Shown: one piece after another, positions 1-39,369 of the stretch
Layout: each line of letters begins with the position of its first letter
Numbering within the stretch: position 1 is the stretch's first letter
Source: Apostichopus japonicus
Lineage: Eukaryota; Echinodermata; Holothuroidea; Aspidochirotida; Stichopodidae
Assembly: GCF_037975245.1 (NCBI RefSeq)
Contig: NC_092580.1
Span: 27,991,501-28,055,500, forward strand
DNA length: 64,000 bases
Direction: 5' to 3'
The notes under the pieces: model-generated
Seen by the model: the letters and a program-made list of their open reading frames with translations, nothing else
Database searches by the model: none
Told to the model about the DNA's origin: nothing
Translations under genes and position numbers: made by a program

Positions 1-2186
1 TCATTACAGCATAAAGATGTTTATAAATATTTTTGCCATATGGAAGGTGTTAGAATGAATAAATAAACTTTACTCATCACCTGCTCACAGTTCAAACTCT
101 GCGTCAGTCATCAACTGCTGAGCTAAGTCAATAAATCAAGACAAATATCAATTGATGAAACCACTCAAACCACCACCTGCTCCTCTTGAGCTCCAAATAT
201 TCCAAGTGCTTTGGATAAGATTCAGGTACAGTATAGTACTAAGTATTTGTGTATAGTTGTGGTTGCAAAGCAGTGATATTGTTTAGATTGTGGGTGGCTT
301 AATGTGTCACCAAATTCTCTGGATTCAAGAAATCATTGCAGTTTTAAAAGCAACTTTTGTTGTTGATTTTATTACATAGCTGATTACTTCTGTAGGGAGA
401 CTATTAAACAATGCAGTTGGTTCACTTGATTAGCAATTTTTTTTAACCTAACATAATCCAGAGAAAAACCCCTCTGGAATTCTCAAAATTTGTTGTTTCA
501 GTTTGCATACAGTAAAATTGTAATTTATATTAAGAGGCTTATTATCGTGAAATTGTCAGAATTCCAAAAAGTATTGTTTATTAAAAGTATTCATTAACTT
601 GAATTTATTGAAATCACATGTACAGAAGAAAGGTGTCTAAGTTTATGATGTATCAATATGTTACGTATTAGTAGACCTTTATACCTGGACCTGCATGTGG
701 TTGTCATGGAAACACTCGAGGGGAATTTTTGTTATGATGTAGTCACCCTGTGAAAGACTTAATTTATTTTAATCACAGGATTATGATATAATAACCACAG
801 TGGGAGGGTCAAAATGCATGATATGAGACTGGCTATTTGAAAATATAATAAAATTAACATGTGATACTGCTAGGTTGATGAATATTAATTTCATTAAGTC
901 CAAGAATAAATGAAAAAGCAAACAGCTTCTCGTAATATGTCCCGAGAAAAAGTTTTTAACTTCTCTCTGTTGCTAACCAATCTCACATGACACACCTTTC
1001 ATTGTCAACTCACTCACAAATTATGAGTCACACTATTTTGCCAAATTTGATTTGGTTATGAAATTAGTAAGGTAGCAGTGATGTAAACCCTGTTCAGTTA
1101 ATCCCTAGGGCTAAAATTGAAGTGTCATGGGGTGTACAAAAACAACCACACCTGTAAGGTTAAGACTTAAAAGGTCAAACTTCCCCAGCTCTTGTTTGAG
1201 GGTTTCCCTTTAGTAGAACCAGAATGGAGGGATGACTGTTTGAGCTACCGTACCTTCAAAACAGAAACAGATGCGGTGTGTGCGATGGTGAGTCAGGTTG
1301 CTCTCGGTTTCGTGGCAAGGTTTCTAGAACCGTCCAATCAGTGAAGTTCATGTTTGATGTGTCACACTGTTTCAGAAATTGATGATGATCCTGATAACCA
1401 GATTTTCTCACATTTGTCAAGGTGGCAACTGGCAGGTACTGGAAGATGTGAAATTTTGATGATATCCAACAACCATCATAGAAAATTGTAAATATTAATC
1501 ATCAAAATTGAGGGAATAATTTATACGATGAATTGTCGAAAAAGAGCTGATTATGTCGAAGACATTTTTGCAGTGTATTCTTAACACAGACATCATTGTT
1601 TGCAATGTTACATTGTAGCATGGATCTGTAATACATGTACTATGAACCAAACTATTCTCTAAGTGTTTATTGCATTAATTAAAGCTGTATTATTTGTTTG
1701 TTTGTGTTTGTGTGTGTTCAATTTTGCTACAAACTGTCTGATACTAGATATCCAACAGTTGAAGGAAAGACCAGATAGCTGAAGAAAAAAACAAAGTCAT
1801 TACTACAACGAACCAAGAATGGCAAAGTTTGGCAGAGGGGCTTGTGCAAATGAAACAAAACAAATTAAATTAAATTTCCTGTACAGGATAATAGAAAGTA
1901 GCTTAGTGTCATTCTATATTTACATATTTTTATCTTTGTAAAAATTGGCAAAGATACACACATGAATCTTTGTGTGTCTAAAAGTTGGTTAAATAGATTT
2001 TCAAAGGTAACTGGATGTAGTAGCTGAGATTCTGGTGATTTTCACTGTTCAGTACATTTGGTTCTTTGTGACTTGTAACAATGGGACAATGAATGGTGCT
2101 GTTGTTACTAGCAGACAATTGTTACTCCATTTATTAACGGTTTTGTAATAGCTTCGAACCTAGGCCTCCCCCTTTGTATGCGAACA

Positions 2187-2247
2187 CCATTATATATATA
2201 TACATATAGATATGTATACATATAGATATGTAGATATATGTATATAT

Positions 2248-2279
<32 letters not shown>

Positions 2280-2378
2280 GTAGATATATATATATACTGT
2301 GTATATATATATATATATATATATGTACAATATATATATGTATATGTATATATATATATATGTAGATATATATATATA

Positions 2379-2415
<37 letters not shown>

Positions 2416-2450
2416 ATATATATATGTATATGCCAAACCACCCACATTGT
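2187..2450. repeat. TA-rich microsatellite with internal ~100-bp duplication
   Basis: (TA)n interrupted by TG, GTAGA and ACTGTG. The block TATGTAGATATATATATATA...CTGTG...GTACAATATATATATGTA occurs twice (about 2278-2342 and 2360-2427). Confidence 0.95.
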
Positions 2451-3126
2451 TACTTTAGTTTGTCGGCATTAAGGTCAGGATATGTGTTCCTTGTACATAC
2501 AGTAACAGTAAAGGTAGCTGCTGTTCCAACTGACAAGGTTAATTGGACAAAAGAAGGAAGGGGTTCTGGTAAATGACCTGTTTCCTCTTTGTGTTTTCAT
2601 ACTAAACTGATAAATAATCCACCCCTACTAAAAATAAAACTGCCTTAATTCTCAGCCGATGAGTCGCCCAAACTATTCTGTTCTCACATTACCAGAGCAG
2701 AGGTATCACTTTGTTGCTGGGATATATGTTATTATTGGGTCAGTACAAACATGTGAACTCTGGCTAGTGTTTACATTTCAAGATGCAACAAAGTTTTGGA
2801 CATTGTAGTTGAGAGAGGATGTGATGAGGGAGAATGCTTCAATGTAGTTTAACACACAGCATGTGCCCCATTAATAACGTAGTAGTTTGGGATTGGGTGG
2901 GCGGGCGAGGGGGGCCAGGGAGGGAGTTGGAGTGGATCCCCTTTGGCATACATGTACAAAATCACAAAGGGACCATAAGGCAAATACTATTGATCAAAGG
3001 GTATAATGCCAGGTGTCACACCTGTTCTTATAAGGGTTACTTTTTTGATATCTCACATGTAAGAAATATTTGATTATTATGTGGTTTGGTGAGCCCTGGG
3101 AAGTGATATCGGTAAGTAGGTCATAT

Positions 3127-3157
3127 CATGGAGCTATAAACAGTTTATAGCTCCATG
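3127..3157. repeat. Perfect palindrome, 15-bp arms and 1-nt spacer
   Basis: CATGGAGCTATAAAC, a single A, then its exact complement GTTTATAGCTCCATG. Able to form a hairpin or cruciform. Confidence 0.9.
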
Positions 3158-6000
3158 GTCATATCAACGTTCAGAGTGCTGGGCTTCTAAGATACAGAAT
3201 ACGGTAAATATTGTCTTCTGTTCTGTGATGTAGTAGATTTTAACACTGTGTACTACTTTTCCATTGTTGTATGCATTCATATGTAAACATGTTTCTGTCA
3301 CCAATTGGTGGATGGATATATAAACATAGTGGGTGATCTCACCTAAAGTCGAGTGTTCAGAGGAACTTAAAGGGAGTGTCTCATCTAGATCATCAGTATA
3401 GTTCAGACTACATGTAGTGTAAGCATGGTAAAAAGTTTTTAAAAGTTTTTCAATATACTTTCCTTGTGGTTTAAGCCATTTTATGACGTTGAACAGCTTT
3501 TAAAATTGTAAGGCAATGACATCTCATAACATTGTACGTTAGTACGGTAGTAAAAGATTATACAAACTTGAAGTATTAATGACCATTATATTTGTCATTC
3601 TAGCATAATGACTGGCAAGGCTAGTCTAATTGCAAACATACATATTTGTGTTGAAGTTTAATCTCTTCTATTCCATGTTATTCCTATTTCAAGGGTGACC
3701 TGTTTGTGTTTGACTTAGCTGAATAAATAAAAATTAAAATGAACATGTCGGTAGATTATGTAAATAATATTATATATAATCAAACAGTTTTGTAAGTGCT
3801 CTTAAGTATAAAGGTCTGGACAGATCTAGGGAAGATAACACAGAATCATGCTGTGAAGCTTTGTACTTTAGACACCTGTGCCGTTACATATCCTTGTCAC
3901 TATACATGAGCTTTGAGAACACAAACGGGATCTGATAGTTACACTATGGCCGTCAGCTTCATACTGTTGTGTGAACACAGTTTGCTCTTTCAGGCCCAGA
4001 TCCCTCATTCGTGAATTCCTTTTCCCTTTTGGTTAATTGCCCTCATCACTTCTGCTTAAACACCAGCTGGTACAAGTCTAGGGGGATGGAGTGGGGAGAG
4101 GGGGTGGGGGTGGGTAGAGGCACTGTAGTACGCTAACTAGCTGCTTGACTTCTGAAACAATCATAATGACCTCTTCGCACTTGCGTAATTAAGCTCATTC
4201 GTTTCGATGTTGATCCACCACACATTCTGCAATATGGACCAGTACAGGGTCCAGCTTTACTACCTTGCGGAGGGAAAGAACCTGAACGCACTTGGGTTCT
4301 CAAATGTGGACAAGTTTATCCTGCTAGGATCGAAATGTCAGGCCTACTTACTTTTACACATTCTATTACACAGGCTCTCTAGTGGATAAGCAGTTTGCTA
4401 ACAGTTTTATTTTATTTTAATTTTATGGTGGGGTAGTTATTCTCTCTACCCATGGTAACCAAGGTACATATGAACACACTGTGGAATTTATATCTGTATT
4501 CCGGCAATTTCAGCGAGAAGACCCCACAGCCTGCGGCAAATTTGATTCAGTTTCCCAGGCCGGGTCTTTAAAGTGGAATCGCTCAAGCAAAACTTCAGTT
4601 TTCTCCCATTGTTCACCATAGCTCTTCAAACACCCCTCTCCTCTACAGTTTGAAGTAGTCTGTACAACGTGTTTGTACAGGGTGTTTAAGGAACTTTCAG
4701 TTACATGGTGCATTGAGATTTGTATGGAGATATTGAGTATAACATTCTATGGTAAAGTATGTTTAGTTACACATGTGAAGAGTGTTTGTTCATGGTCTCT
4801 TGTATTTAGGTTTGTGTCTTACTGTATGTACATGTAGCCTAGGTACAGTACCCTACTATGCTAAGTCAATGGTCACTTTGCAGATTTGCTCTCAAGCTTG
4901 TAGATATTTTAACATCCTACTGTACAGTATATGGTAGGTGGGTCTGTAGAAAACATATGTGTCTTCACCTTGTTAATTGTATTAATTGTAAACTAAAGTG
5001 TCTTTACCTTGTAAATTGTGTAACTGTGTTGTGAAAAGTATGTGTCTGAAGTAAAGTCTAGGTACAATACCCTCTTATGCATTATTCATATATAGACTGA
5101 GCCAATAACGACTATACATCCTATGTTCCCATTTAATGCTTCTGTAATAATTAAATATCCTTTGTCAATTGTGACTTTGTAGATTTTGCTTTTAGCATAT
5201 AAGATCCTCTAAACAATATGGATCTAGGTCTGTTATAGAAAGTGTTTGTTTATTGTGTTTTAACTTTGTTGAATTGTGTGTCTGTATGCTGTACTTATAG
5301 CCGCTACAGAACAATTGAATGAGCTATCAGATAAGCCCTTGTTAATGAGATATCTCCATGCTGTAATGCTATGGTCACCAGTCAGTTAACAGACTCGATT
5401 TCAGCACTGAATATAGCTTCCTTCCTTAGCTTGAGTTACATGCTGATTTGCAATAACTTAGAGATGTTATGTAGAGTCAAGCAATACAAACTCAACTTGT
5501 TTAAATGTTGTGCTGTAATACAATGCTAACCATATGTTTACAGATTACAGTGCATATATATAGAAGAAGTAGTGCAAAAACAGCTTTGTTATTGTAGTAT
5601 AAATTTTTAAAATGACTAAGTACTACCACATTTTAGAAATTTGTCAGGTGTTTGATGTGTGTAACCAAGTGATTTGCAAGTCATTCCTGTCCAATAGGAA
5701 AGTTACAAGTTACTCAAAAGGTAGGTTAATTTCCTGCCTCTTTGCAAAGGAAACGATGCCGGAACAGAGTTATCTTGGAAAGAACAGTGAACATTTCCTA
5801 GGTGATATCTATGTCCAAAGTGACATTTACCAATTTGTTGAACAACACTGCACAGTTGATAGAGCTATATACAGCAATTACTATTAAGCAGACTACTGAC
5901 TATGGTGGCAAGCTAGATTAGGGTGACAGCAATTCATTGTTGGGTCTTGAATTGCATACAGGAACAGGTTTTGCTGCTAATAGATAGAGTGGTATTAAAC

Positions 6001-6367
6001 TTAAAGGCATTGAAGACTCGCCCCAAACCGCGTACCGCTCTCTGAAAAAGTTAATTTTCCGTTGCTTGCAAGTGAAGTTTTTTTCTTGTCGCTACAAAAT
6101 GCAGACAGTAATGAAACGTGATACCTTGTTATCTTTTATAGATCTGTACCTGCAATGTCCATCCCTGATATGTACAGTGTTGTGGGTATTGACCGTAGCT
6201 ACATGTACTGACTGTACACTAGTGTCTAATTACCGACGGTAGCAAGCTGTGTGTGTATTTTCTGGGATCGATGGTGGTGTCTAACACTTCTGTTACACCT
6301 CATTCAAAACTAGGCCAGAATACCGGCATCAGACATTTCTTTGTGCGCGAGTCTTCACTCCCTTTAA
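6001..6367. mobile_element. MITE with TTAA ends
   Basis: Left end TTAAAGGCATTGAAGACTCG and right end (read in reverse) TTAAAGGGAGTGAAGACTCG match at 17 of 20 positions. TTAA at both tips fits a TTAA-targeting (piggyBac-like) insertion, though the TTAA could instead be part of the repeat. Non-coding. Confidence 0.7.
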
Positions 6368-6846
6368 GAACAAATTAAATTACTGTGTATAGAAGCGGAA
6401 AGACAAACTGGGACAGACTGTTCAACGCTTCTTTCTTAGGAGCAAAATTTGTAGAACGAGACATTTCCTTTTTTATATATCTTTTGCTATATACCTTCTC
6501 TTTCTAGCATATTTGTGGATAGCACTGTTGACCACCTACTGCTAATGTGTATTTCACTTGTTTAGGGAGTGGAGGGGGTTGGGGGATTGAGGGGAGAGGA
6601 GCGAAGGGGAGGTATTGAAGCTGTTTGTTGAAGTAGTCTGCTGTACAGACTTTACTAATTCTGCCAGTGACTCTGTGTGTGGTTATCATACCTGAGTTAT
6701 GGTTTTCTTTTGAGGACTTCTTCGTTATCTGGACTATGAATGTGTGCTCTCATTGGGTGAAAAACGTTCTTGCTCTGTGATGGGTGAAAGCCAAGGAGAA
6801 CTCGTTCATGTAGTCTATATATATATCTTTGTGACTTTTCTTGCAG

Positions 6847-6906
6847 ACTGCAGCATTACAAGAGGCAGACGTCCATTACTGATTACTGACATTCCAACGT
6901 GGCAAG
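6847..6906 (+). other. 5' UTR part of the first coding exon of the PKC gene
   Basis: An acceptor (cttgcag, ending 6846) precedes this exon, so at least one non-coding exon must lie upstream, inside or outside the window. The segment has an in-frame TGA at 6880-6882, so translation should begin at the ATG at 6907. Confidence 0.7.
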
Positions 6907-33191
<26,285 letters not shown>

Positions 33192-33327
33192 GACACAGCA
33201 GGGTACATCTCAAACAGTTTGATTAAATCTTCTTCATTTCTTATCAGGGTTACCGGACTGGACAGGAACCTTAGTTATGTATCAAATAGATTGCAGTTTC
33301 TTACACAGATTTGTAATACAGTTTAGG

Positions 33328-33975
33328 TGTTATGTATTGTTCTTTGTGTCTTAATTGACCTGAAGATTACTGGTATGCATTGTTCTCAGTGCTATGTATT
33401 GTTCTTTGTGTCTTAATTGACCTGAAGATTACTGGTATGCATTGTTCTCAGAGCTATGTATTGTTCTTTGTGTCTTAATTGACCTGAAGATGACTGGTAT
33501 GCATTGTTCTCAGAGCTATGTATTGTTCTTTGTGTCTTAATTGACCTGAAGATGACTGGTATGCATTGTTCTCAGTGCTATGTATTGTTCTTTGTGTCTT
33601 AATTGACCTGAAGATGACTGGTATGCATTGTTCTCAGAGCTATGTATTGTTCTTTGTGACTTAAGTGACCTGAAGATCAATGGTATGCATTTTTCTCAGA
33701 GCTATGTATTGTTCTTTTTGTCTTACGTGACTCCAAGGTTACTGGTATGCATTGCTGTCAGAGCTATGTATTGTTCTTTGGGTCTAAATTGACCTGAAGA
33801 TTACTGGTATGCATTGTTCTCAGAGCTTTGTATTGTTCTTTGTGACTTAAGTGACTCCAAGGTTACTGGTATGCTTTGTTCTCAGAGCTATGTATTGTTC
33901 TTTGTGTCTTGCTTGACCTGAAGATGACTGGTATGCTTTGTTCTCAGTGCTATGTATTGTTCTTTGTGTCTTCAA
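33328..33975 (+). repeat. 62-bp tandem array, about 10.5 copies, in the PKC 3' UTR
   Basis: Unit begins TATGTATTGTTCTTTGTG and contains TTGACCTGAAGAT and GGTATGCATTGTTCTCAG. Copies 1-5 differ by one or two bases; copies 6-10 are more diverged and share variant blocks (GTGACTCCAAGGTTAC), which suggests expansion from the 5' side. Confidence 0.93.
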
Positions 33976-34467
33976 TAAGTGACTCCAAGAGTACCGTTAC
34001 AGCTTTGTTCAATTTGAAAGAAATTTTCTGGTATTACATATCTTTGGGCTGATATTAAAGATAGCAAATGGTACCTCTAATTCCAAGGTTTCTCCATTGG
34101 TTTTTAACCTCATAGCTTGGCTTGATTGGAAATAATTCAACTGGTACCTCTTCCTCAGAGGTTGGTCTAGTACTGCTAATCACATAGCTTTGTTTGGCAT
34201 GACAGAAATATAAAAGTACCTCATCCTTTGAGGTTTCTCCTTTATATTAAAAAAAAGTATCATTGTACAATCATGTTGGGTGATGTAATCATAAAAACTG
34301 CCATCTCCTCCTCATTGAAATCAAGAAAATAAAAGTATCCTGATTGTAGACCTACTACAAACATGACTGAATTGTAATATTTTACTCACAACCAGCAAAA
34401 TTCATAAAAGTAAGAGTATCAGTATGTGTCCAACAATGCAAATGCTTTTTACATCATTTTTTTTTAT

Positions 34468-34581
34468 GGGGGGGAGGGGGGAGGGGGGAGGGGTTTCTTT
34501 CTACAATTTTCTTCAATGTGAGGTGATGTGGAAGAGGCACAGGGAGAGGTGGAAGATGGGGGAGGGGAGGGAGGGGGAACT
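34468..34581 (+). repeat. G-rich tract with G-quadruplex potential
   Basis: Runs of 4-7 G separated by single A (34468-34492), with a second G-rich block near 34558-34578. On the + strand this would be RNA-sense if the UTR extends this far. Confidence 0.6.
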
Positions 34582-36112
34582 CACGACCCATTCTTACATT
34601 TAATATACAACTTGTATAAATACCACCTTTGATTTTTCAACAAGAAAGATATCTTCATTTCAGAGTTACAATTATATGACTTAATATCTCTAGCGTGTTT
34701 ATCTTCTTCTTCATTTTATTTTTATCCATTTCTGTATGTATGTATTTTTTTTTTTAGAAGTTTGAATACTAAAAGGGAATCTACGAAAAGCGTTACATAT
34801 TTTTTTTTTCTTTATGTAGATGTGCATGAATTACATGTGAATTTTAGTTTAAAAAGCACTATCTTTAGATGAGGCACCTTATTTTACTCTTATTTCATTG
34901 CTGTTCAATATGATGTGTATCTCTTGATTGTTTCTGTGAAACTTGAAACAATCATATGCAATGCTTTCTTAAAATAAGTTGTTCAACAATTTTGATATCT
35001 TTCCTTAAATTCAAACTCTGTGTATTTTCATGGAATTACCAAAAAATTACTTGTTAATGATAGATATTTTTTAACAGATATATCAATTTATATGAATTAA
35101 AATGATTTTCCAAACTGTTGATTCATTAAAGAAGTGGAACAAACTACTACACAATTGTGGGGGGGGGGCAGTAGCTAGGTGTGGGGTACAGGTTTGGGGT
35201 TAGCTAGGTTGGGGGAAGGGTGTAGGACTATTCTCTCAGTTTGAGTATCTAACTGTTCAGGACAGTAATTCTTACTTAATAACTAGAAATTATGGATTTT
35301 AGGTGGAATCATCTGATTCATTGTATAAAATTTTGTGCACAAATTTACTTGATCATTCCAAATTCTCGGCAGGAATTTCACATGTTTTGCCTTTGTTGCA
35401 CAAAAAAAAAAACCTAAAAAAATTACGTTTTGTTTTATAAACATATTACCATTTTCCTTATATCAAGAATGCAAGAATTTTCTTCTCTGTCCAGTAACCT
35501 TAGCATCATACAGATGGACATATTTTATTCCTGACTCTATCTAGAATTTTTGAACGAATGTGATATTAAAAATTTGTGTGCATAAACTGTGGCCATCTAT
35601 TCTATTTGATCAACCACTTGACCAAAATAAAGCCTAGCTGATTTCAGGTGAGAACTTGCTAACTTTGAAGCTTGAGGTTGGTCCATAGCTAAGACATGAA
35701 GTTTTAGTTGATTTATTTTTATTTAATCAAAGATAAATACATTTATATATATATATATTTTTTTTGCTCAGTGCAGGTGAGATTCTATGAGAAATTATGC
35801 CCAAACCATGTTGTCACGACGATTAAGCTCTCCGAAAAATTTCTGGCATATGCTGCATTTGTGACAGTAAATCTATTTCTTTTTTATAATTGCGTATTTC
35901 TTGTTAGTAATAGTCCTGTCTGTATTATGAAAGATTGCTATGATTGATAGAGAAATTAGTTGACTACCGGAGATATTATTTCTGTGGAATAATACCCGTT
36001 CTGTGTTGTGTTCTTTTAGTCTCAAAATCCATCATGCTCACCTATTATACTTTGCATTTACAACTGAACAAGACATGACTGATCTCTCACAATCTATAAA
36101 TGTATGTATTTT

Positions 36113-36349
36113 GTATGTATGTATTTTAGATCCTCCTGCAAGCAGGAAATCGCGAGAAGCCTCATTGGCTTATCAAAGCTGCAAGCTGACCGAAGTCAGT
36201 CTCTTAGATTCATATTTAACGTCCATGATTATGAATTGTCCATTGTCAACAACTCTGTAACTGGACGACATACATTAATCTGGGAGTGACTCGAACTTGG
36301 GATCTTATGATTGGAAGGCACCGGCGTTAACCACTGAGCTAACACTCAG
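36113..36349 (-). mobile_element. SINE-A copy 3
   Basis: Closest to copy 1 in the head (TTAGCTCAGTGGTTAACGCC on the minus strand). Same orientation as the other two copies. Confidence 0.82.
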
Positions 36350-37675
36350 TTTTACCTTTGGGCCAGATAAAATCCAAGACCCTCCAACATTAGATGACAA
36401 AAAGGAAACAAGGGGTAAAAGTGACCTCTTTGGAAAATATTTCAGTGAATATCTTTGATATGAAATTTTTTTTGTTTTTTTTTGCTTCTTTCCTGATAAC
36501 ATTACTCATCCAGTTACAATGTTATAGCAACTTAAATTAAATATCAATACAATAGGCTATGAATGCGGTCTGTACTTCACACATTAATTGTGCACCTGGA
36601 TTGTAATGTAATTTACAACACCAGCTTTAGTTGCCTCACAGCCAGTTTTGCATGGTTTAAAATCCATATCTGGTTCGGGGCCTCTCACCCCCAACCCCCC
36701 CCCCAAAAAAAGGGGAAATAAATCCAGCCCTGCGTAATTTGTAACCCTTGTACAGCATATTTTCAATATACGGATGTACATTTATTTAGTGTCCAACCAT
36801 TTTGCTTAAGTAAGAAACTTTATGGGGGAAAATTACCCTGCACCTACAATGACGTTCATTTTCAAATTTAAATTTTTCAAATTTAACAGAAAGAAGGGGA
36901 ATTATTATTCAGATGGAAGGTTGCCATTGACCATAGATAAATGGCATGTGTACTTGTTGGCACTGAATGAAAGTTAATTAGTAACTGTTGAATACGATCA
37001 TATCCTTGACTATGATTCTACCTGGTATTGCTGTCGTATTAGGGGCAATCACATGTCAAATGCAATCTACAAAATTCCAGAAATTTCTGTTCTTGTACTT
37101 AAAATGCATCGTTTGAAATTATAACATGCATCATCAATTATCTAATGATCTGCACACCATCAAATGGAAATTTTATCATGGAATAAATAAATATAAAAAA
37201 TTATAATAAATAAAATGAAAAATTGTCAAAATTATCTCAAACATGGAAATTGGTTTTTATAAATAAACAAAATGGCTAAATGAGATGGAGAAGAGGCTTT
37301 ATTTTAAATAGTTTTGACAGTAATGTTATAGTCATTGCATTGTAAAGTAAAATTTCAGTGCGCGGCAGAATTATTAGGGCTGCACAATGCACAGGAGAAA
37401 TCAAACTGCCATGTTGTCCTATGTATCAGTTATTAAACAATTATCAGCTTATTAACTTCATTAAGTTTGTCCAATGTTTTTTTTTTCTCTTTCATTCTTT
37501 TTTTTTCCACTAATCATGTGTGTAGAAAATAGGAACTTTTTGATTCTCTTATATTCATTAACCATTTGATCCGAAACGTATAAACACAAAACAATGGGGA
37601 AAGAACATGAATAACAATGAAAACGAGTTTCTTTACTCTCCTTTTTGTCTTTTAGTATATCCTCTGTACCAACTA

Positions 37676-38153
37676 TAGGTCATGAAAAACCCTGCATGAC
37701 AGAGATTGTACATAACTCCCTTTGGGTGAACCCCCACCTCACCCCACCCCAAAAATGGTTGCCCCCCCCAAAAAAAATCATTAAGTCTTGAGAATCCCTG
37801 TATTACAGAGATTGTACATGGCTTCCTTTGGGAGAACCCCCACCTCACCCCACCCCCAAAAATGGTTGCCCCCCCCAAAAAAAATCATTAAGTCTTGAGG
37901 ATCCCTGTATTACAGAGATTGCACCTGACTTCCTTTGGGAGAACCCCCACCTCACCCCCAATAATGTTGTTTTCCCCAAAAAAATCATTAAGTCTTGAGG
38001 ATCCCTCCATGACAGATTGTACATGAATTCCTTTGGGAAAACCCCCACCCCAATGGTTACTCCTCCCCCCGGAATGGTTTCCCCCTCCCCCCCCCCCCAA
38101 ATCATTAAGTCTTGAACATCCCTGCATAACAGAGATTGTACATGAGTTCCTCC
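37676..38153. repeat. ~115-bp minisatellite, about 4.5 copies
   Basis: Repeated blocks ATTACAGAGATTGTACATG, TTCCTTTGGGAGAACCCCCA and AAATCATTAAGTCTTGAGGA, with C-runs of varied length. Copies shorten and diverge to the right. Confidence 0.92.
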
Positions 38154-38639
38154 ACAATTGAAAATTTTTGTTATTCAAAACGGGCTTAGATGCAAAATGG
38201 TGATTTCATTTCCATGTTTTTTAACTACATTTGTGTACTAAAATTTTCCTTGTTTGGTACAAAAACTTTAACCAATTTTGGAGGGAAAAAATAAAAAATA
38301 AAGTGCGCACATGCGCGGTCGAAAACCATCCGATTATATCACATATTGAAAAAAAAAATTGTATATACAAATATATGGCCACTCGAAGAGACATTGCAAC
38401 CGTGCCGCGTAGCGCACACATTTTTGAGGTGACCATTCATTACATTGGATTTCGTGAATGACCTCTTCATAGCCTACTCATAGCATGCAGGCCATGTTGT
38501 CAGTGTATTAGTAATCAACGTGACTCAACGCCCTGGTATCCTCAGCAGGTTCATTAATTTTTTAGTGCTCTCTCCAAAGACTCCCCCCCCCCCGCCCCAT
38601 CCCGCAGGTACGAGTACATTTAGATTTCCTTTTTCTTTG

Positions 38640-38731
38640 CATGCTCCCTTTGATTTTTTCACCGTCGCGTTCCCAAAAGTTTTTGTTTGGGGGGGGGGGC
38701 ACTCTGCCCCCCGCTGGCTACGCCACTGTGT
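38640..38731. mobile_element. End fragment of a hAT-like element
   Basis: GGGGGGCACTCTGCCCCCCGCTGG-type end running to GGCTACGCCACTG resembles the terminal GTAGCCAG sequence of the 31201 element. I cannot find the other end or a duplication. Confidence 0.4.
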
Positions 38732-39369
38732 TCTATCAATCTTAGGCCTAATCATTTTCCCCACTCCCCTTCCCAAAGCTGCACTCCCTGCTTGGTATTA
38801 TTGCTTCAAGTGTTTAGTTTTGATTTAAAGTGAATGATTTTTATGAAATACTGAGACATTTTTCAGTTGTCAGCTATGGAGCCAGCTTCGCTTATATTTT
38901 GCAAGCAATCCAACTTCACCGCGCCCTCCCTAGAATATTTATGGTGGGATTTCCAACCCAATTAAATATTAACTATTTTAAATAGAATATTCATGATAAT
39001 TCCATTATGAAAGCAAGTAATAAGGGTCCTCCAGGGAACCAAAAATTCTACTCATCCGTTTCTGTTGTTGTTTTTTTACAACGTGAGTGGACACAATATA
39101 TTAGTTGATATACTTCGAAGCAGATGCTTCACGGACCACCTGATACAGGTTAGCGACTTAGCCATCTCCTTCCTCAATCAAAATGTCGACTACCTGTGCT
39201 ACTGGATTATGTGCCTTTCCAAATTTACAAGACAGCATCTCGATTTCGATGTCATTTTGCAATTTAGGCTGTTTCGTTTCGAAGCCGATTCATGAAACGG
39301 CTGGTGACAAACGACTAAGTAATCCTGTTTCGGCTTTTGGGCGACCCGTCACAGTAAATCTCTGACCAA

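Larger units (their letters stand above)
1..6846. other. Upstream or 5'-intronic DNA of the PKC gene, no gene recognised
   Basis: No ORF here matches a family I know. Contains a TA microsatellite (2187-2450), a 15-bp-arm palindrome (3127-3157), a G-rich tract (4081-4120), loosely repeated A/T sequence near 4785-5290, and a TTAA-flanked MITE (6001-6367). The PKC promoter and non-coding exon may lie here but I cannot place them. Confidence 0.6.
33192..35650 (+). other. Probable 3' UTR of the PKC gene
   Basis: No coding signal follows the stop. AATAAA hexamers occur at 34328-34333 and 35626-35631; the second is followed by T/G-containing sequence and would give a UTR of about 2.4 kb. The region has a 62-bp tandem array, a G-rich tract and many T/A runs. 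The real end needs transcript data. Confidence 0.45.
35651..39369. other. Intergenic region between the PKC and KMT2E-type genes
   Basis: Contains SINE-A copy 3 (36113-36349), a ~115-bp minisatellite (37676-38153), a hAT-like end (38640-38731) and AT-rich filler. No gene recognised. CpG content rises after about 39100, towards the candidate promoter. Confidence 0.65.

Noticed and set aside
2108-2576. Several 80-110-codon ORFs on both strands (Tyr/Ile-rich)
   Set aside because: Translation of the TA microsatellite; no protein family and no splice context.
4207-4389. 60-codon ORF with somewhat higher GC
   Set aside because: Looked like a possible upstream exon, but no family match or flanking splice pair that joins to the PKC gene in frame.
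5612-5887. 91-codon + strand ORF
   Set aside because: No recognised family; base composition as in surrounding non-coding DNA.
33328-33975. 62-bp array as CRISPR or satellite gene
   Set aside because: Contiguous units, no spacers; a simple minisatellite.
37633-38178. Gly-rich minus-strand ORFs
   Set aside because: Frames through the 115-bp minisatellite.
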